A stretch of DNA of 64,000 bases from CAMLJR01 sp964500675 (GCA_964500675.1 CAZCNY010000008.1:62001-126000); one strand, 5' to 3'; shown: positions 7,328 to 17,263, numbered from the stretch's first letter. The notes: generated by a model not told the origin, from the letters alone. Numbers and translations: made by a program.

Positions 7328-8884
7328 ATGTCCGGCGTATCCATCATCGGCGCTTCGCGCTTGCAGCGGTTCACGCGCGTGCAGCGTCTCCTTTTGGCCA
7401 CCATCGCATGCGCGCTGATCACAGCGGTCGCGACACCGCTGCGCGGTTATCTCGACCTCGCCAATATCGTCATGCTGTTTTTGCTCACCGTGTTGCTGCT
7501 CGCGGTGGTACTGGGGCGCGACGCGGCGATTCTCGCCTCGGCGTTGAGCGTGTTGCTGTTCGATATTTTTTTCGTACCGCCGCGTTTTTCGCTGGCCGTC
7601 GCCAATCTTCAATATGTGATTACGTTCGCGGTGATGCTGGCGACGGCTTTGGTGACCACGCATCTGACGGCGGGGCTGAAACGAAAAGCCGAAGAGGCAT
7701 TGCAGCGCGAACAGACGACGCAGGCGCTGTATGCGATCGCGCGCGAAATGGCCGGCACGTTGACGATCGCGCAAATCAACGCAATCGTGCAGCGCTTTAT
7801 CGCTGAACAATTGCACGCGCAGGCGTGGTTATGGATCAGCGCCGATCACGGCAGCGCGCTGACCATCGATACGACAACAGCGCCGTTTGCGCTAGAAACG
7901 CATTTACTCAAAGCCGTCGTGCACGGTGGTGAAGCGATCAACACGCAGGCGCCGCCCGATAGCGGTTATGCTGCGTTGTATCTGCCGCTACGCACGGTCA
8001 TGCGCACGCGCGGCGCGCTCGCGCTCGCATGGTCGATACACTCGCTTGAGTTGACACCGGAGCGCCGTGCGTTGCTCGATACGATTGCATCGCTCGCGGC
8101 GATTGCGATCGAGCGCCTGCACTACGTCGAAGTTGCGCAAACAACGCAGCTCAATATTATTTCCGAACGCTTGCGCAGTTCGATTCTGTCGGCGCTGTCG
8201 CACGATTTGCGCACGCCGCTGACGGTGCTGGTCGGGCTTGCCGATTCGCTGTCGTTAATCGATCCGCCGCTGCCCGCGCCGGCGCTCGACATTGCGCAGG
8301 CGCTGCGCGAGCAATCGACCCATCTCGCCAATCTCGTCGCCAACCTGCTCGACATGGCGCGTCTCAACGCCGGCAACATTGCGCTGCGTCGCGAGTGGCA
8401 ACCGCTCGACGACGTCATCGGCGCCAGCATTCAATTGCTCGGCTCGGCGCTGTACGAACACCCCGTGAAAATTCGATTGGCGAATGATTTACCTTTGTTG
8501 GAATTCGACGCCGTACTGATCGAGCGCGTGTTCTGCAATTTATTGGAAAACGCTGCGAAATATGCGCCGGCAAATACGCCGATCGAAATCGATGCGCGCA
8601 TCGACGGCAATTGCGTCGTCGTCAGCGTCAGCGATAGCGGGCCGGGTTTTACGGCGCCGCAGGCGGTTGATTTTTTCGCGATGTTCGCGCGCGGTATGAC
8701 GGAATCGAATGCGCCTGGCGTGGGGCTCGGTCTCGCGATCTGCCGCGCCATTGTCGAGGCGCATGGCGGCGCGATTGGTTTGTGCAATACATCAAATGGA
8801 TTAAGTCGTGAAACCGGCGGGGGCTGCGTGTATTTTTCGCTGCCGCGCGGCGAGCCGCCGATCGTCGAGGCGGAACCGGCATGA
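7328..8884 (+). CDS. kdpD: Short KdpD-like sensor histidine kinase
   Basis: 518 residues from the ATG that follows a GAGGAG ribosome site. Four membrane helices (about 20-38, 44-62, 66-84, 92-112) form the DUF4118 module of KdpD, followed by a GAF-like region (~135-265), the phosphoacceptor SHDLRTPLTV (H292), the N-box NLLENAAKYAP, and the G-boxes DSGPGF and GVGLGLAI. The roughly 400-residue N-terminal KdpD/USP cytoplasmic module of E. coli KdpD is absent, so this is the truncated form. The stop overlaps the KdpE start by four bases and kup follows, which ties the sensor to potassium uptake. With the regulatory N-domain gone, signal sensing presumably lies in the membrane and GAF parts. Confidence 0.85.
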   Translation: MSGVSIIGASRLQRFTRVQRLLLATIACALITAVATPLRGYLDLANIVMLFLLTVLLLAVVLGRDAAILASALSVLLFDIFFVPPRFSLAVANLQYVITFAVMLATALVTTHLTAGLKRKAEEALQREQTTQALYAIAREMAGTLTIAQINAIVQRFIAEQLHAQAWLWISADHGSALTIDTTTAPFALETHLLKAVVHGGEAINTQAPPDSGYAALYLPLRTVMRTRGALALAWSIHSLELTPERRALLDTIASLAAIAIERLHYVEVAQTTQLNIISERLRSSILSALSHDLRTPLTVLVGLADSLSLIDPPLPAPALDIAQALREQSTHLANLVANLLDMARLNAGNIALRREWQPLDDVIGASIQLLGSALYEHPVKIRLANDLPLLEFDAVLIERVFCNLLENAAKYAPANTPIEIDARIDGNCVVVSVSDSGPGFTAPQAVDFFAMFARGMTESNAPGVGLGLAICRAIVEAHGGAIGLCNTSNGLSRETGGGCVYFSLPRGEPPIVEAEPA

Positions 8885-9591
8885 GCGCACAAAATCGCAC
8901 GCATGCGACCGCAATCAAGGTGCTTGTCGTCGAGGACGAACAGCAAATTCGCCGCTTTGTGCGCAGCGCGGTCGAAGCGGAAAATTGTGTGGCTGTCGAA
9001 GCGGCAACATTGAAGACGGGATTGCTCGCGGCGGGTGAACACAAACCGCAATTACTCATTCTCGATTTGGGTTTGCCCGACGGCAACGGTATCGATTTGA
9101 TTCGCGATGTGCGCGGCTGGTCCGATTTGCCGATTCTGATTTTATCGGCGCGCACGCAGGAACACGACAAAATCGCCGCGCTCGATGCCGGTGCCGACGA
9201 TTACCTCACCAAACCGTTCGGTGTCGGCGAACTGCGCGCGCGTGTGCGCGCTCTGCTGCGGCGGCGCGAACGCAGCGGCGAAGCCGCATCGCCGCTGATA
9301 GCATTCGGCGATGTCGTCGTCGATTTCTCGCGGCACGCGGTAACGCGCGCGAACGCGCCCGTGCATTTAACGCCGATCGAATTTCGTCTGCTCGCGACGC
9401 TGCTCGCGCATCCGCAAAAGGTTATGACGCAGCGCAATTTGCTGCGCGAGGTTTGGGGCGCATCCTACGTCGACAGCAGCCATTACCTGCGCGTATACAT
9501 GCGCAATCTACGCCAGAAACTCGAAATCGATCCGACGCAGCCGCGGCATTTTCTCACCGAGACCGGCATCGGTTATCGCTTTCAGCCCTAG
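8881..9591 (+). CDS. kdpE: KdpE-like OmpR-family response regulator
   Basis: 236 residues: receiver domain (~12-125) with acidic pocket VVEDE, phosphoacceptor D62 in LDLGLPDG and the conserved LTKPFG lysine, then an OmpR/PhoB winged helix (~140-236; LTPIEFRLLATLLAHP, ending ETGIGYRFQP). The ETGIGYR ending and overall spacing are typical of KdpE. It is translationally coupled to the kinase through an ATGA overlap and lies 41 bases before kup. In E. coli KdpE activates kdpFABC; no kdpFABC is seen here, so kup is the nearest plausible target (inference). Confidence 0.9.
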   Translation: MSAQNRTHATAIKVLVVEDEQQIRRFVRSAVEAENCVAVEAATLKTGLLAAGEHKPQLLILDLGLPDGNGIDLIRDVRGWSDLPILILSARTQEHDKIAALDAGADDYLTKPFGVGELRARVRALLRRRERSGEAASPLIAFGDVVVDFSRHAVTRANAPVHLTPIEFRLLATLLAHPQKVMTQRNLLREVWGASYVDSSHYLRVYMRNLRQKLEIDPTQPRHFLTETGIGYRFQP

Positions 9592-9632
9592 TGTTTTTTA
9601 AACAATACGTTTTTAAAAAGTAGAAAAGTGAA

Positions 9633-11522
9633 ATGCAAACAAATGCTATGCAGCCAATCAAACAGCGCACCGCCGCGCTGACATTGGGCGCGCTCGGTGT
9701 GGTCTACGGCGACATCGGCACCAGTCCGCTCTACGCGATTCGCGAGGTGTTCGCGGGCGCGCACCACCCGGTGCCGATCACGCACGCGAATGTGCTCGGC
9801 ACGTTGTCATTATTTGTGTGGTCGCTGCTCATCGTCGTCACGCTGAAATACGTCGCGTTCATGTTGCGCGCCGATAACAAAGGCGAAGGCGGCATCATCG
9901 CGTTGATGACGCTCGCGCTGCAAAAAGGCGCCGCCGATTCGCGCTGGCAGAAACGCTTGATTGTGCTCGGGCTGTTCGGCGCGGCGCTGTTTTACGGCGA
10001 TGGCGTGATCACACCGGCCATTTCGGTGTTGTCGGCGGTCGAAGGTTTGGAGTTGATCACACCGGCGTTCACGCGCTTCGTGTTGCCGATTACGCTCGCG
10101 ATTTTAATCGGATTATTTCTCCTGCAGCGCAGCGGCACCGCGCGCGTCGGCGCGTTGTTCGGTCCCATCATGATCCTCTGGTTCGCGGTGCTGACGCTGC
10201 TCGGCGCGCGCGCGATCGCGGCAAATCCCGCGGTACTGTTCGCGCTCAATCCGCTGTGGGGTTTACGCTTTTTACTCGAAAACGGCGCGCTGGGATTTTT
10301 CGCGCTCGGCGCCATCGTGCTCTGCATCACGGGCGCGGAAGCGTTGTACGCCGATATGGGCCATTTCGGCCGCGCGCCGATTCGTATCGCCTGGCTCGGT
10401 TACGTGCTGCCCGCGCTCACGATTAATTATTTCGGTCAGGGAGCGCTGCTGCTCGCGAATCCCGCCGCGCTGCAAAATCCATTTTATTTATTGGCGCCGG
10501 CGTGGGCGCAATATCCGATGATCGTGCTGGCGACGGTCGCTACGATTATTGCATCGCAGGCGGTCATCTCGGGCGCATTTTCAATTACGCAGCAGGCGAT
10601 TCAGCTCGGCTACACGCCGCGTCTTGCGATTCAGCACACGTCGGAGCAGGAGATCGGGCAGATTTATGTGCCCGCGATGAATTGGCTATTGCTCATGGCG
10701 GTGATCGCGCTCGTGCTCGGCTTCGGCAGTTCGTCGAATTTAGCGTCGGCCTACGGCATCGCCGTGACGGGTACGATGTTGATCACGAATATTCTCGCTA
10801 TCGCGGTGGCGACACGGCTGTGGCATTGGAGTCCGCTGCGCGCCGTGCTCGGTGCCGCGCCCTTTATCGTTATCGATCTCGCGTTCTTTTTCGCGAATGC
10901 CACTAAAATTGTCGACGGCGGCTGGTTTCCGCTCGCCTTCGCCGCGGTGATTTTCATTTTGCTGACGACGTGGAAACGCGGCCGCGAATTGCTGCACGAA
11001 CGCATCGCCGCGGGCGCGCTGCCGCTCGATTTATTTATCAACGATATTCAATCGAGCGCGGTCGCACGCGTGCCGGGCACCGCGGTATTCATGACGCAGG
11101 ATGTGACGACGGTACCGCACGCGCTGCTGCACAGCCTCAAACACAATAAAACGCTGCACCATCACGTGATTATTCTGTGCGTTAAAGTCGCCGAAATTCC
11201 CTACGTCGAAGCGGCGCGGCGCATCGACGTGGAAGCGCTATCGACGACATTTGCGCGCGCGATAATTCACTACGGCTTCAAAGATGATTTCGATGTTCCG
11301 CAAGCGCTCGCCACCTGCAACATCGGTGGCCAGCCGCTCAATCTCGCCGACACCTCGTTCTATCTCGGCCGCGAAACACTTATCGCCAAACGCAAATCGA
11401 GCATGGCCTACTGGCGCGAAATTTTGTTTATCGCGCTATTTCGCAACGCCGGCAGCGCCACCGCATTTTTCAAAATCCCGCCGAACCGCGTCGTTGAATT
11501 GGGCGCGCAGGTGGTGTTGTAA
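9633..11522 (+). CDS. kup: Low-affinity potassium uptake protein Kup
   Basis: 629 residues, normal length for Kup/HAK/KUP transporters. The family opening GALGVVYGDIGTSPLYA is present at ~19-35, followed by about twelve membrane helices, the FYGDGVITPAISVLSAVEG stretch (~115-135), and the hydrophilic C-terminal domain ending PPNRVVELGAQV, as in E. coli Kup. It imports K+ with protons across the inner membrane. Its position directly behind a KdpD/KdpE pair is unusual, since kup is normally a solitary, weakly regulated gene. Confidence 0.95.
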   Translation: MQTNAMQPIKQRTAALTLGALGVVYGDIGTSPLYAIREVFAGAHHPVPITHANVLGTLSLFVWSLLIVVTLKYVAFMLRADNKGEGGIIALMTLALQKGAADSRWQKRLIVLGLFGAALFYGDGVITPAISVLSAVEGLELITPAFTRFVLPITLAILIGLFLLQRSGTARVGALFGPIMILWFAVLTLLGARAIAANPAVLFALNPLWGLRFLLENGALGFFALGAIVLCITGAEALYADMGHFGRAPIRIAWLGYVLPALTINYFGQGALLLANPAALQNPFYLLAPAWAQYPMIVLATVATIIASQAVISGAFSITQQAIQLGYTPRLAIQHTSEQEIGQIYVPAMNWLLLMAVIALVLGFGSSSNLASAYGIAVTGTMLITNILAIAVATRLWHWSPLRAVLGAAPFIVIDLAFFFANATKIVDGGWFPLAFAAVIFILLTTWKRGRELLHERIAAGALPLDLFINDIQSSAVARVPGTAVFMTQDVTTVPHALLHSLKHNKTLHHHVIILCVKVAEIPYVEAARRIDVEALSTTFARAIIHYGFKDDFDVPQALATCNIGGQPLNLADTSFYLGRETLIAKRKSSMAYWREILFIALFRNAGSATAFFKIPPNRVVELGAQVVL

Positions 11523-11541
11523 AATTGTTGTTGGCACGCGC

Positions 11542-12243
11542 TTAACCGGTAAAACGCGCAACGAGCGGTGAGCTCCGCGGCACCTCGGGCGAGAATTCTC
11601 GCGCGTCGGCGAATGCGCTTGCGAATGCCGGTCGCTTTGACAGCGATGAGAGGTAACTCCGGAACAACTCGTCGCGGCACAGGCCATATCCTCTCGCCCA
11701 CATCATGCTATGGCCGACCACGCAATCGGCTGCCGTAAACGTATCGCCGCAGATGAAGGACTGATGTTCGAGCCGTTCGACGAGTTGCGGTGCTATTTCG
11801 TCGGCAAATTTCTTGCGATAGCGGGCGACGGTGCGTGAGTCGCGTTCTTCTTCCGCCAATACGTGCTCGTGAATTCTTATCTGCCAGAGAATCATATCCA
11901 TCCAGGTCGATCCGAAGTGCAGCATTTGTAAATAGTCTGCTCGCTCGGGCGACATGCCAGGTGGCGGCGCGAGATTTTTTTCCGGAAATAAATCGGCAAT
12001 GAAAGCGACCATCGCGGCGCTTTCGATCATGCGCTGAGTTTTGCCATCTTCCCAAGTGATTTCCAGCAGCGGCACGTTGTGATTGGGATTGAGGCGTAAG
12101 TATTCTGCGCGGTATTGAGCGCCGTCATACAGCGCGACTTTTTCGAGTTCAAATGCGTCGCCAACGGCTTCGTGCAATATCCATTTCACACGCGCGCTGC
12201 GCGTGGCCGGGTAATGGTACAGCTTGATACGGTCGATATTCAT
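11542..12243 (-). CDS. Glutathione S-transferase family protein
   Basis: 233 residues. The N-terminal thioredoxin fold begins IKLYHYPATRSARVKWILHEA (~5-26, with the Ser/Arg active-site turn), has the cis-proline VPLLE and the ESAAMVAFIADLFPE element that closes the G-site; the all-helical C-domain follows (~90-210), including the FICGDTFTAADCVVGHSMMW motif. An AGGGA ribosome site precedes the ATG. It lies just downstream of, and on the same strand as, the RND permease, 44 bases apart, so the two may share a transcript; detoxification alongside efflux would make sense. The substrate is unknown. Confidence 0.85.
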   Translation of the reverse strand: MNIDRIKLYHYPATRSARVKWILHEAVGDAFELEKVALYDGAQYRAEYLRLNPNHNVPLLEITWEDGKTQRMIESAAMVAFIADLFPEKNLAPPPGMSPERADYLQMLHFGSTWMDMILWQIRIHEHVLAEEERDSRTVARYRKKFADEIAPQLVERLEHQSFICGDTFTAADCVVGHSMMWARGYGLCRDELFRSYLSSLSKRPAFASAFADAREFSPEVPRSSPLVARFTG

Positions 12244-12287
12244 TGAAGATCCCTTGTAGCGATATCAAAACCTAAATGTATCAAAAA

Positions 12288-15200
12288 TTAAATAGCCATC
12301 GGTTCCTGTTCTTCTTTGCGTTGGCGATGATCGCGCGCCAGCAGCGTGTAGAACACCGGCAGCACGAATAGCGTAAATAGCGTGCCGATCGACATGCCGC
12401 ACACGATGACGAGGCCGATATTGAAGCGGCTTTCGGCGCCGGCGCCGCTCGCAAATAACAGTGGAATCAAGCCGACCACCATCGCCGCCGTCGTCATCAG
12501 AATCGGGCGCAATCGCACTTGTGCGGCTTTGACGATCGCATCGAATTTATCGAGCTGCTTTTCGTGCTGGATTTTGTTGGCGAAATCGACCATCAAAATA
12601 CCGTGCTTGCTGATCAGGCCGATGAGCGTGACGAGGCCGATCTGCGTGTAAATATTCAGCGTGACGATGCCTAAAAAAATTGGCAGCAGCGCACCGAATA
12701 TGGATAGAGGCACGGTGACGAGCGTGATGAGCGGGTCGCGCAGGCTGTCGAATAATGCGGCGAGCACGAGAAAGATCACCACGAGTGCGATCGCGAATGT
12801 CGCGACGAGGCGATTGCCTTCCTGCACGTACTGGCGCGCATCGCCGAGCCAGTCGTAACCGAAACCGGGCGGCAAAATCTGCTTCGCCCGCGCATCGAGA
12901 AAACGCACGGCGTCGCCCATCGTCACGCCGGGCGCGGGCATCGCCTGCAAGGTCGCCGCATTCAATTGCGCGAATTGCGTGAGCGCGTTCGGTTGAATTT
13001 CATCGTGCATCGAAGCCACCGTTGCCAGCGGCACCTGCGCGCCGCTCGCGGTCGGCACATAAAATTGCGTGAGATCGTCGGGATTGAAGCGATAGTCGCG
13101 CGGCACCTGCATGATCACATCGTACGAGCGGCCGTCGAGATTGAAGCGATTGACGAAATTGCCGCCGACCAGCAGCGTCAGCGTATTGCCGATCTTCTGC
13201 ATGTCGATGCCGAGCGCGTTCGCCTTGCTGCGATCGATAACGACGCGCGTGGTCGGATTGTCGAACGCGAGATCGCTATCGACGACGACGAACATGCCGC
13301 TTTTGCGCGCGGCGTCTTTGAGTTTTTCCATCGCCGCGTAAATGGCGCTGTACGGCGCCGAACTGTTGATGACCATCTGCACGGGCAGGCCGCCGGTCGA
13401 ACCGGGCAATGCGGGCAGCAAAAACGCAAATACCTTTTGGCCGACGACATTGTTGAGCGCGCCCTGTAGTTGCGGCAATATTTGCTGCGTGCCGAGTTTG
13501 CGTTCATCCCACGGTTTGAACAGCACGCCGCCGAAACCGTTGCTCGGTCCGCCGACGCCAGAAAATGCAAACGTAAAGAACGAACCCGGCATCGTCGCCA
13601 TCACGCGCGAGGCTTCGTGCATGTAGGCATCGGTGTAATCGACATTGGCGGAGCGCGGGCCTTTCGACGAAATTAAAATGGTGCCCTTATCCTCGGGCGG
13701 CGCGAGTTCGCTGCGCGAGCCCGTGTAAAGAAACCATAAACTCGCGATCACGGTCGCCGCGACCAGCAACGTCACGGGCCGATACGCGAGCGATGCGTGC
13801 AATTTATTTCCGTACGCATTCGCTAAATTGGAAAACGAGTGATCGACCCAGCGCGCGAACGGGCCATTGAGCGATTCGCGCTTTAACAGCAGCGAACACA
13901 TCACGGGCGACAACGTCAGCGCGATCACGCCCGATACGATCACCGCGCCCGCGAGCGATAATGCAAACTCCCTGAATAATGCGCCGGTCAATCCACCCAT
14001 CGCACCGATCGGCGCATACACGGCGGCGAGCGTGAGCGTCATCGCGATGATCGGTCCGATAATTTCGCGCGCGCCTTGCAGCGCTGCCGCGCGCGGCGAT
14101 AAACCTTCCTCCATGTGCCGGTGCACGTTTTCGACGACGACAATCGCATCGTCGACGACGAGGCCGATCGCCATCACCATCGCCAGCAGCGTGAGCAAGT
14201 TGATCGAAAAGCCGAGCAGCAACATGAGCGCGACGGTGCCGATCAGCGACAGCGGAATCGTGACGACGGGAATCAATACCGAACGGAACGAACCGAGAAA
14301 TAAAAAAATCAGCAGCACGACGATCGCGATCGATTCGAACAGCGTTTTGCGCACTTCGCTGATCGCGGCTCGCACAAAACGCGCAACGTCGAAATCGATG
14401 CGCGCGATCATGGTCGGCGGCAGCGTGCGCTGAATTTCGGGCAATTTGCCGCGGATGATGCGCACGATGTCGAGCGGATTGCCGGTCGGCGTCGCGTACA
14501 CGGGAATGTAGACCGCGGGCTTGCCGTTCATCAGACCTTTTTGATCGTAGCTTTGCGAGCCGAGTTCGACAGTGGCGATATCGTCGAGACGCACCAGCGT
14601 ATCGCCGTCGGCGCGCACCACCATCTGTCTGAATGCGTCGACATTGGTGAGATCGGTATCGGCGCGAATATCGCTCACCACGAACGAACCTTTGACCTGA
14701 CCTGGCGCGGCCTGAAAATTATTGCGCTGAATCGCGCTCGAAACATCCGCGGCCGAAATGCCGCGCGCGGCCATGCGCTGCGGATCGAGCCAGATGCGCA
14801 GCGCGAAAATCTGGCGATCGGCGACATCGGCTTTCGCCACGCCGGGCACGGCGCTGATCACGGGTTGCACCGCGCGCGTCACGTAATCGTTGATTTGCGA
14901 CGGCGTCAATTGCTCGCTCGAAAAACCGATGTACAAAATCGCGGAGGGATCGCCCGTGGTTTTTTCGATCACGGGATCGAACGCCTCGCGCGGCAATTTG
15001 TATTTCACCTCGTTGATCTTCGCCATGATTTCGGTCATGGCCTGATTCGAGTCGGCGTTCAATTTCAAACGCGCGGTGATCGTGCTGGTGCCCGCGGTCG
15101 ATGACGACGACAGATATTCAATGCCGGTGGCGGTGGAAATCGCCTGCGCGATCGGCGTGGTGATGAAACCCTGGATCGTTTCGGCGGTGCCGCCCGGGTA

Positions 15201-15353
15201 TTGCGTCGTGATTGTAATCGTCGCATTTTCGGTGAGCGGAAATTCGCGAATCGGCACGCTGCGCATGGCTGCGATGCCGAGCAAAAAAATCAGCGCATTG
15301 ATGACAAGCGCGAGAATCGGCCGTTTAATAAAGGTATCGGTGAGCGCAGCCAT
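12288..15353 (-). CDS. RND multidrug efflux permease (HAE-1 family), pump 1
   Basis: 1021 residues, typical for a resistance-nodulation-division proton/drug antiporter. The first membrane helix (FIKRPILALVINALIFLLGI) is followed by the porter-domain start FPLTENATITITTQYPG; the proton-relay aspartates occur in GLVVDDAIVVVENVHRH; a second repeat follows with IGLISKHGILMVDFAN near the C-terminus. It should form a trimer in the inner membrane and export drugs through a periplasmic adaptor, whose gene lies three bases upstream on the same strand. No outer-membrane factor gene is adjacent, so this pump must borrow one, perhaps that of pump 2. Confidence 0.92.
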   Translation of the reverse strand: MAALTDTFIKRPILALVINALIFLLGIAAMRSVPIREFPLTENATITITTQYPGGTAETIQGFITTPIAQAISTATGIEYLSSSSTAGTSTITARLKLNADSNQAMTEIMAKINEVKYKLPREAFDPVIEKTTGDPSAILYIGFSSEQLTPSQINDYVTRAVQPVISAVPGVAKADVADRQIFALRIWLDPQRMAARGISAADVSSAIQRNNFQAAPGQVKGSFVVSDIRADTDLTNVDAFRQMVVRADGDTLVRLDDIATVELGSQSYDQKGLMNGKPAVYIPVYATPTGNPLDIVRIIRGKLPEIQRTLPPTMIARIDFDVARFVRAAISEVRKTLFESIAIVVLLIFLFLGSFRSVLIPVVTIPLSLIGTVALMLLLGFSINLLTLLAMVMAIGLVVDDAIVVVENVHRHMEEGLSPRAAALQGAREIIGPIIAMTLTLAAVYAPIGAMGGLTGALFREFALSLAGAVIVSGVIALTLSPVMCSLLLKRESLNGPFARWVDHSFSNLANAYGNKLHASLAYRPVTLLVAATVIASLWFLYTGSRSELAPPEDKGTILISSKGPRSANVDYTDAYMHEASRVMATMPGSFFTFAFSGVGGPSNGFGGVLFKPWDERKLGTQQILPQLQGALNNVVGQKVFAFLLPALPGSTGGLPVQMVINSSAPYSAIYAAMEKLKDAARKSGMFVVVDSDLAFDNPTTRVVIDRSKANALGIDMQKIGNTLTLLVGGNFVNRFNLDGRSYDVIMQVPRDYRFNPDDLTQFYVPTASGAQVPLATVASMHDEIQPNALTQFAQLNAATLQAMPAPGVTMGDAVRFLDARAKQILPPGFGYDWLGDARQYVQEGNRLVATFAIALVVIFLVLAALFDSLRDPLITLVTVPLSIFGALLPIFLGIVTLNIYTQIGLVTLIGLISKHGILMVDFANKIQHEKQLDKFDAIVKAAQVRLRPILMTTAAMVVGLIPLLFASGAGAESRFNIGLVIVCGMSIGTLFTLFVLPVFYTLLARDHRQRKEEQEPMAI

Positions 15354-15356
15354 CGT

Positions 15357-16496
15357 CTATTCCATGCGCCCTTGAATCTGCTTCGCGGCATCGTCGAGCG
15401 TTTTATCCTGCACGATTTGCACCGTGGCGCCTTCGTGCAACTTCACCAGACCGCTCGTGACAATCGTATCGCCGGCTTTGATGCCGCTGCGCACGATCAT
15501 GCGATTGTCGATGCTGCCATCGGTTTGCACGAGCGCGCGCGACACCGTGAGCTGGCCGCTCGTCTTATGAATCACGTACACCGAATCGCCGTGAATGCTG
15601 TAATCGATGGCGATGGCCGGAACCGTCACCACATTTTCTTGCGGCGGCAATTGCAGCGCGGCGCGCGCGAACATGCCGGGCGCCAATAAGTGTTTGGGGT
15701 TATCGAGCTGCGCCTGCAATTTTATCGCGCGCGAATCGACGCCGATCTGCGGATCGATCGCGATAATTTTGGCTTTGAATGGTTGGTTCGGCAGCGCATC
15801 GACCGAAAATAAAACGATCTGCCCCACGTGCAAACGGCTGTGCCACTGCTCGGGCAGCGTCATGTTCAAATACAGCGCGTTCAAATCGGTGAGCGTGACG
15901 AGCGGCGCGCCCGCATTCACATAATCGCCGAGATGCACATGCTGCACGCCGAGCTGCCCGCTGAACGGCGCGCGAATCGCTTTCTGCGCAATCAACGCTT
16001 CGGTGCGCGCGATATCGCCGTCGACGGCATCGAGCGCGGCCTGTTGCGCATCGATATCGCTCTGCGACGCCGAGAGCGGGAACAATTGTTTCGAGCGATC
16101 GAGCGTGATGCGCGCCAATTTTGCCTGCGCCTGCAGCCGCTGCAAATCGCCTTGTTCGGGGCCGTCATTCAATTGCAGCAGCGGTGCGCCCGCCTTCACT
16201 TCGCTGCCTGGTTTGAATTGCAACGCGGTGATACGCCCGCTCACCTCGGGCGCAATCGTCGCCTGCCGCACCGCTTCGAGCGAACCGATCGCCTCGACAC
16301 TGCGCGGCACTTCGCCCGCTTTCACCCGCTCCGCCGTCACCGGCACGGGCGGTGGCCGATACGCCGCGAAATATCTGCCCATCATGATCTTGCGAAACAC
16401 ATCAAAACCAAACAGACCGCCGAAAACAACGATCAGACAAAGCCCTACAATAATCAGGCGTTTTGTTAATTGGGGGTTGCTCATCGTGAGTAACAT
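15357..16496 (-). CDS. RND efflux periplasmic adaptor (MFP), pump 1
   Basis: 379 residues. One N-terminal membrane anchor (LIIVGLCLIVVFGGLFGF) is followed by the half-motif of a lipoyl domain (SVEAIGSLEAVRQATIAPEVSGRITAL), a coiled-coil hairpin (~95-165, QGDLQRLQAQAKLARITLDRS), the second lipoyl half (IRAPFSGQLGVQHVHLGDYVNAG) and beta-barrel/membrane-proximal domains. There is no lipobox, so it is anchored by the helix. It bridges the permease (three bases downstream) to an outer-membrane channel. A second ATG at 16484 is equally possible. The start region contains GTTACTC/GAGCAAC half-sites like those upstream of pump 2. Confidence 0.9.
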   Translation of the reverse strand: MLLTMSNPQLTKRLIIVGLCLIVVFGGLFGFDVFRKIMMGRYFAAYRPPPVPVTAERVKAGEVPRSVEAIGSLEAVRQATIAPEVSGRITALQFKPGSEVKAGAPLLQLNDGPEQGDLQRLQAQAKLARITLDRSKQLFPLSASQSDIDAQQAALDAVDGDIARTEALIAQKAIRAPFSGQLGVQHVHLGDYVNAGAPLVTLTDLNALYLNMTLPEQWHSRLHVGQIVLFSVDALPNQPFKAKIIAIDPQIGVDSRAIKLQAQLDNPKHLLAPGMFARAALQLPPQENVVTVPAIAIDYSIHGDSVYVIHKTSGQLTVSRALVQTDGSIDNRMIVRSGIKAGDTIVTSGLVKLHEGATVQIVQDKTLDDAAKQIQGRME

Positions 16497-16708
16497 AATC
16501 CGTTGCGGGGGAGAGATGAGCTTATCTAAAAAGATTGGCGGATGTTTTACAACTTAAATAATTATTAAGGGTAAGTGCGGCCTAGCGGCGATAATCACAG
16601 CCGAACAATTTCTTAAAATCATCGCCAAATAGAGAAGTTGAAACAAAGCTCGCAAGCTCATACTCTGCGTTCTGAGTGCGAACAATCCTCACTAAGGAGA
16701 GGCATAAC

Positions 16709-17263
16709 ATGCGTAATCATTTTCTGCGTTTACTGATCCCTGCCTGCGCGGCATTTACCGTTGGCGCCGTCCACGCCGACACCGCGCCGCCGATCAAGCC
16801 GGGGTTGTGGCAAATTCAAAGCGCGCGCGAGATGGATGGCAAAGCGCTGCCGGATTTTTCGGAGCGCTTCAAGGACATGCCGGCCGCGGTGCGCGAACGC
16901 ATGGCGGCAATGATGAAACAGCGCGGCGTCGATATGGGCGGCGGCAGCGATCTGAAAATATGTTTGAGCAAGGAATCGCTGGACTCCGGCCACTGGCAAA
17001 ATTCGCAGGGCAATTGCAAAACCACGTACGGCAGCCGCAGCAATAAGCGCTGGAAGTGGCATTCGGTGTGTACGCAGCCCGCGGCGGAATCGGATGGCGA
17101 GGCGCAGTTTATCGACGCTGAAAATTATACCGTCGACACCACCATGAAAATGAATCGCGAGGGCAGCGACCACACCATGCACATCACGCTGCATTCGAAA
17201 TGGCTCGGCGCTGACTGCGGCGACATCAAGCCCGTCGCCGCGATGACGCAACCGGCGCAATAG
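16709..17263 (+). CDS. Periplasmic DUF3617-family protein
   Basis: 184 residues from an ATG with a clear AAGGAGAGG ribosome site; a longer frame from 16676 lacks one. A signal peptide (FLRLLIPACAAFTVGAVHA) leads to the family's opening PIKPGLWQIQSAREMDG. Cysteines in KICLSKES, GNCKTT, SVCTQP and ADCGDI are spaced as in DUF3617 proteins, where C-x-n-C pairs stabilise a lipocalin-like beta fold. The function is unknown. It stands alone between pump 1 and a membrane-protein gene; a terminator-like hairpin lies about 35 bases downstream. Confidence 0.75.
   Translation: MRNHFLRLLIPACAAFTVGAVHADTAPPIKPGLWQIQSAREMDGKALPDFSERFKDMPAAVRERMAAMMKQRGVDMGGGSDLKICLSKESLDSGHWQNSQGNCKTTYGSRSNKRWKWHSVCTQPAAESDGEAQFIDAENYTVDTTMKMNREGSDHTMHITLHSKWLGADCGDIKPVAAMTQPAQ

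Noticed and set aside
14541..15104. 187-codon plus-strand frame inside the pump 1 permease
   Set aside because: Antisense shadow with no motif or ribosome site.
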